Below the pieces are notes generated by a model, which searched no databases, was not told the DNA's origin, and saw nothing but the letters and a program-made list of their open reading frames with translations. A stretch of 64,000 nucleotides of DNA, taken from contig CAVVNT010000001.1 of NCBI GenBank assembly GCA_963749675.1, forward strand, positions 744,001-808,000, written 5' to 3'. The translations under genes and the position numbers were made by a program. The DNA is from Roseitranquillus sp963749675. GTDB lineage: Bacteria > Pseudomonadota > Alphaproteobacteria > Rhodobacterales > Rhodobacteraceae. This document shows positions 61,098 to 64,000 of the stretch, in pieces; position 1 is the stretch's first letter; the number at the start of each line of letters is the position of its first letter.

Positions 61098-62761
61098 CCG
61101 AACGCTTGATCTACATGCCGCTCGGCGGTGCCGGGGAGATCGGCATGAACGCCTATGTCTACGGGTGGGGTGAACCTGGACGCGAGCGGCTGATCGTCGT
61201 CGACATCGGCGTGACCTTCCCCGACATGGACACGACTCCCGGCGTCGACCTGATCTTCCCCGATATCGCGTGGCTGGCCGAGCGCGCGGACCGGATCGAG
61301 GCCATCTTCATCACGCACGCGCACGAGGACCACGTGGGCGCATTGGGCCACCTCTGGCCGCGCCTGCGCGCGCCGGTCCATGCGCGGCAATTCACTGCAG
61401 CCATCGCCGCGCGCAAGATGGAGGAGCAGGGACAGGACGGTGGTCTCGTCACGGTAGCTGAGCCTTGGCCGCACACAGTTGCGGCCGGTCCGTTTTCCGT
61501 CGGCTTCCTGCCCGTGTCGCACTCGATCCCGGAAAGCTCCTCGCTCGTGATCGACGCGCCCGGCGGGCGCTTGATCCACACCGGCGATTTCAAGCTCGAC
61601 ACCCGACCGGTCGTAGGCGAGCCGTTCGACCGTCCGCTGTGGGCGGAGATCGCGGGGGACGGAGTGCAGGCGCTGATCTGCGACTCGACCAACGTCTTTT
61701 CGGGTCATCCGGGCCGTTCGGAAAGCATCGTCGGCCCCGAGATCGAGCGGCTGGTGACGGCGGCCGAAGGCATGGTTGTGGCGACCACCTTCGCCTCCAA
61801 CATCGCCCGGCTGAAGACGCTGGCCGAGGCAGGCCGCGCGGCGGGCCGTTCCGTCTGTCTTCTCGGCCGCGCAATGCGCCGCATGGTCGAAGTGGCGGTC
61901 GACACCGGCATCCTGAAGGATTTTCCGCCCACCGTCGGCCCCGACGATGCGAGCGACATTCCGCGCGGCAACCTGATGCTGCTCGTAACCGGCAGCCAGG
62001 GGGAGCGGCGAGCGGCATCGGCCCAGCTCAGCCGCGGCCGATATCTGGGTCTTTCGCTGGAGGCGGGCGACACCTTTCTGTTTTCGTCGAAGACGATCCC
62101 GGGAAACGAGCGGGATGTGCTGCGCCTCGTCAATTCCTTCGCCGAAATGGGCGTGGAGGTGATCGACGACGGCAGCGATCTCTACCACGTCTCAGGGCAC
62201 GCCAACGGCCCCGACCTCGCGGAGATGCATGCGCTGGTCAAGCCGCGGATGGTCGTTCCCATGCATGGCGAATACCGTCACCTGCGAGCACACGCGCGGC
62301 TCGCCGAGGCTGCGGGGCGGCCTGCCGCGATCGCTTCGAACGGTACAATGCTCGACCTCACAGGGAAGACACCGCGCGTGGTGGACGTCATCGAGAGCGG
62401 CCGGACCTATCTCGACGGCAAGGTCCAGATCGGCCAGTTCGACGGGGTCGTCCGCGACCGGCTGCGAACGGCGATCAATGGTCATGTCCTGGTCACGCTC
62501 ATCATCGAGGAGAATGACGAGCCCCTCGGAGACCCCTGGTGCGAGCTGATCGGCCTGCCTGAGCGGGGCGCGTCGAACTCTTCGCTTGCAGAGACGCTGG
62601 AGGCTGTTCTGGCTCAGCTGATCGGCCGTGCGGATGCCAAGACACTGCGCGACGATGATGCGCTGGAGGACGCGCTGAAGCGCCGCGTGCGACAGATCTG
62701 CAGCGACGAGATCGGAAAGAAACCCGAGGTGACTGTCGTCGTCAGCCGACTGAGCTCTTGA
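61094..62761 (+). CDS. rnj: Ribonuclease J
   Basis: A 555-residue metallo-beta-lactamase/beta-CASP ribonuclease with 5'-3' exonuclease and endonuclease activity on RNA. The zinc motif HAHEDH is at residues 75-80, with further ligands in GDFKLD and HVSGHANGPDL. The beta-CASP domain has VATTFASNIARLKT, and MVVPMHGEYRHL is present. ATGA overlap with coaX shows coupling. It is convergent with the DEAD-box helicase gene, four bases away, an apt neighbour as both act in RNA turnover. Confidence 0.95.
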   Translation: MTERLIYMPLGGAGEIGMNAYVYGWGEPGRERLIVVDIGVTFPDMDTTPGVDLIFPDIAWLAERADRIEAIFITHAHEDHVGALGHLWPRLRAPVHARQFTAAIAARKMEEQGQDGGLVTVAEPWPHTVAAGPFSVGFLPVSHSIPESSSLVIDAPGGRLIHTGDFKLDTRPVVGEPFDRPLWAEIAGDGVQALICDSTNVFSGHPGRSESIVGPEIERLVTAAEGMVVATTFASNIARLKTLAEAGRAAGRSVCLLGRAMRRMVEVAVDTGILKDFPPTVGPDDASDIPRGNLMLLVTGSQGERRAASAQLSRGRYLGLSLEAGDTFLFSSKTIPGNERDVLRLVNSFAEMGVEVIDDGSDLYHVSGHANGPDLAEMHALVKPRMVVPMHGEYRHLRAHARLAEAAGRPAAIASNGTMLDLTGKTPRVVDVIESGRTYLDGKVQIGQFDGVVRDRLRTAINGHVLVTLIIEENDEPLGDPWCELIGLPERGASNSSLAETLEAVLAQLIGRADAKTLRDDDALEDALKRRVRQICSDEIGKKPEVTVVVSRLSS

Positions 62762-62765
62762 GAAG

Positions 62766-64000
62766 TCAGCTCGCGCGACGTTCCTCGAAGCTGTGAGCGA
62801 TAAAGTCTGGTAGATGGTCGCCCATGCCAACGACCGCGTCGTCATCGCTGCGGGAGCGGCGCCTGCGACGGTCGCGAAGTTCGCTCTCGTCGGCAGGCGG
62901 AGCGGCCTCCTCGGTTTGTGAGACCTTCGGGGCCTCTGCGGGCTCTTCGGCCGGCCGATCCGCTTTCGCCCGTCGGCTTCGACGGCGGGGCGGGGGCGCC
63001 TCAGAATCATCCGTCGGCTTTGTTTCGGGTGCTGAGATGGCACCTTGAAGTGCCTCGATCCGCGGGATCGGCTTTTCGATCAGCTTCTCGATCCCTTCAA
63101 GGTTCTTCTCGTCGGAGGGGGTGCAGATCATCATGGCGCGCCCTTCTCGGCCAGCACGACCGGTGCGGCCGATCCGGTGGATATAGTCCTCCGAGTGAGT
63201 GGGCACGTCATAGTTGAATATGTGGCTCACGGCAGGAATATCGAGGCCGCGGGCCGCGACATCGGAGGCGATGAGGAATCGCAGTTCGCCTGCGCGGAAG
63301 CCGTCCAGGGTTCGGGTTCGCTGGGACTGTTCCAGATCGCCATGGATGGGCGCTGCGTCGTAGCCGTACTTCTTGAGCGACTTCGACAGGATGTCGACCT
63401 CGGTCTTGCGATTGCAGAAGATGATCGCGTTCTTGAGCTTGTCACCCTCCGCCTCGATCAGCGCCCGGAGCGCTTGCCGCTTTTCTGTTGCTTGACGGTC
63501 CTTGCGGCTGGCGCGGAACATGAGGACGCCCTGGTCGATCGTCTCTGACGCAGTCGCCTGCCGCGCGACCTCTATTCGTGCGGGCGCGGACAGGAAGGTC
63601 GATGTGATGCGTTCGATCTCAGGCGCCATGGTGGCGGAATAGAACATCGTCTGGCGCGTGAAGGGCGTCAGCGAAAATATCCTCTCGATGTCAGGGATGA
63701 AGCCCATGTCGAGCATCCGGTCGGCTTCGTCGACCACCATGATCTGCACGCCGGTCAGCAAGAGCTTGCCGCGCTCGAAATGGTCGAGCAGGCGTCCTGG
63801 CGTCGCGATCAGGACATCGACGCCCTTGTCGATCAGGGCGTCCTGCTCCTTGAAGCTCACGCCGCCGATCAACAGTGCCTTGGTCAGCTTGGTGTGTCTG
63901 GAGTAAGTGTCGAAACTCTCCGCCACCTGAGCCGCCAGCTCCCGTGTCGGGGCGAGGACGAGGCTGCGGGGCATACGCGCCCGCGCTCTTCCCTTGCCGA
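62766..64000 (-). CDS. DEAD-box RNA helicase (RhlE/DbpA-like), 5' end outside the window
   Basis: At least 411 residues of an ATP-dependent RNA helicase; the N-terminal part, with the Walker A motif, lies beyond base 64000. Visible motifs are PTRELAAQV (Ia), TPGRLLDHF (Ib), VDEADRMLDMGF (II), YSATMAPEI (III), IFCNRKTEVD (IV), SDVAARGLDIPAVSHIFNYD (V) and HRIGRTGRAGREG (VI). A C-terminal tail of about 100 residues mixes basic RRRSRRAK and RRRRRSRS blocks with acidic/Pro-rich stretches, typical of RNA-binding disordered tails. The frame continues through the right edge. Confidence 0.94.
   Translation of the reverse strand, partial: GKGRARARMPRSLVLAPTRELAAQVAESFDTYSRHTKLTKALLIGGVSFKEQDALIDKGVDVLIATPGRLLDHFERGKLLLTGVQIMVVDEADRMLDMGFIPDIERIFSLTPFTRQTMFYSATMAPEIERITSTFLSAPARIEVARQATASETIDQGVLMFRASRKDRQATEKRQALRALIEAEGDKLKNAIIFCNRKTEVDILSKSLKKYGYDAAPIHGDLEQSQRTRTLDGFRAGELRFLIASDVAARGLDIPAVSHIFNYDVPTHSEDYIHRIGRTGRAGREGRAMMICTPSDEKNLEGIEKLIEKPIPRIEALQGAISAPETKPTDDSEAPPPRRRSRRAKADRPAEEPAEAPKVSQTEEAAPPADESELRDRRRRRSRSDDDAVVGMGDHLPDFIAHSFEERRAS

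Overview
The window is high-GC, gene-dense chromosomal DNA from an alphaproteobacterium, most likely of the order Rhodobacterales. The grounds are a 14-subunit nuo operon interrupted by small accessory frames (including a DUF5337 membrane protein and a NuoE with a long C-terminal extension), a Paracoccus-sized NuoG, a leucine-degradation (liu) operon, a MoaA ending in Gly-Gly, and a DUF3422 protein. No rRNA, tRNA, CRISPR array, insertion sequence or intact prophage was seen. The assignment rests on protein family resemblance read by eye, not on a search.

Layout. 1-6432: the end of a GlcG/HbpS-like gene, a class I glutamine amidotransferase-like hydrolase, a YihY membrane protein, a D-lyxose isomerase-type cupin, and a leftward SDR-kynureninase-GNAT group. 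6511-9536: pntAB, the proton-pumping transhydrogenase, with pntB carrying a one-base frameshift. 9561-20438: a DUF3422 protein, a YeeE/YedE sulfur transporter, and a divergent peptide-uptake locus. That locus has a binding protein and two permeases leftward, and a fused two-domain ATPase plus two M20 metallohydrolases rightward. 20443-30358: moaA, a lipoprotein, an acyl-CoA synthetase, a HAD-like protein without its catalytic aspartates, glmS-glmU, a phosphoglycolate phosphatase, a DegT aminotransferase and two small membrane proteins.

30529-39774 is a tightly coupled leucine catabolic operon: isovaleryl-CoA dehydrogenase, both methylcrotonyl-CoA carboxylase subunits, methylglutaconyl-CoA hydratase and HMG-CoA lyase. 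Interleaved with them are a DUF1622 protein, an LprI-like secreted protein, a macrodomain protein, a membrane-anchored thermonuclease-like protein, a 20-codon coupled frame and a glutathione S-transferase. 39782-41041 is a leftward membrane-anchored GH108 muramidase.

41221-62761 is one long rightward block. It holds nuoA-N for respiratory complex I with inserted extra genes, then birA, coaX and RNase J. The extras are a sulfotransferase, two small cysteine-module proteins, a membrane/helix-hairpin-helix protein, DUF5337, another membrane protein and a 24-residue transmembrane frame. A convergent DEAD-box helicase runs off the end.

The most striking points are four single-base insertions, all in proton-pumping genes (pntB, nuoG, nuoL, nuoN) and all in GA-TC-like contexts. 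Others are a two-copy dispersed repeat with paired TGAC...GTCA palindromes, and the set of uncharacterised accessory genes inside nuo and liu. No unambiguous new defence, mobile or signalling system was found.
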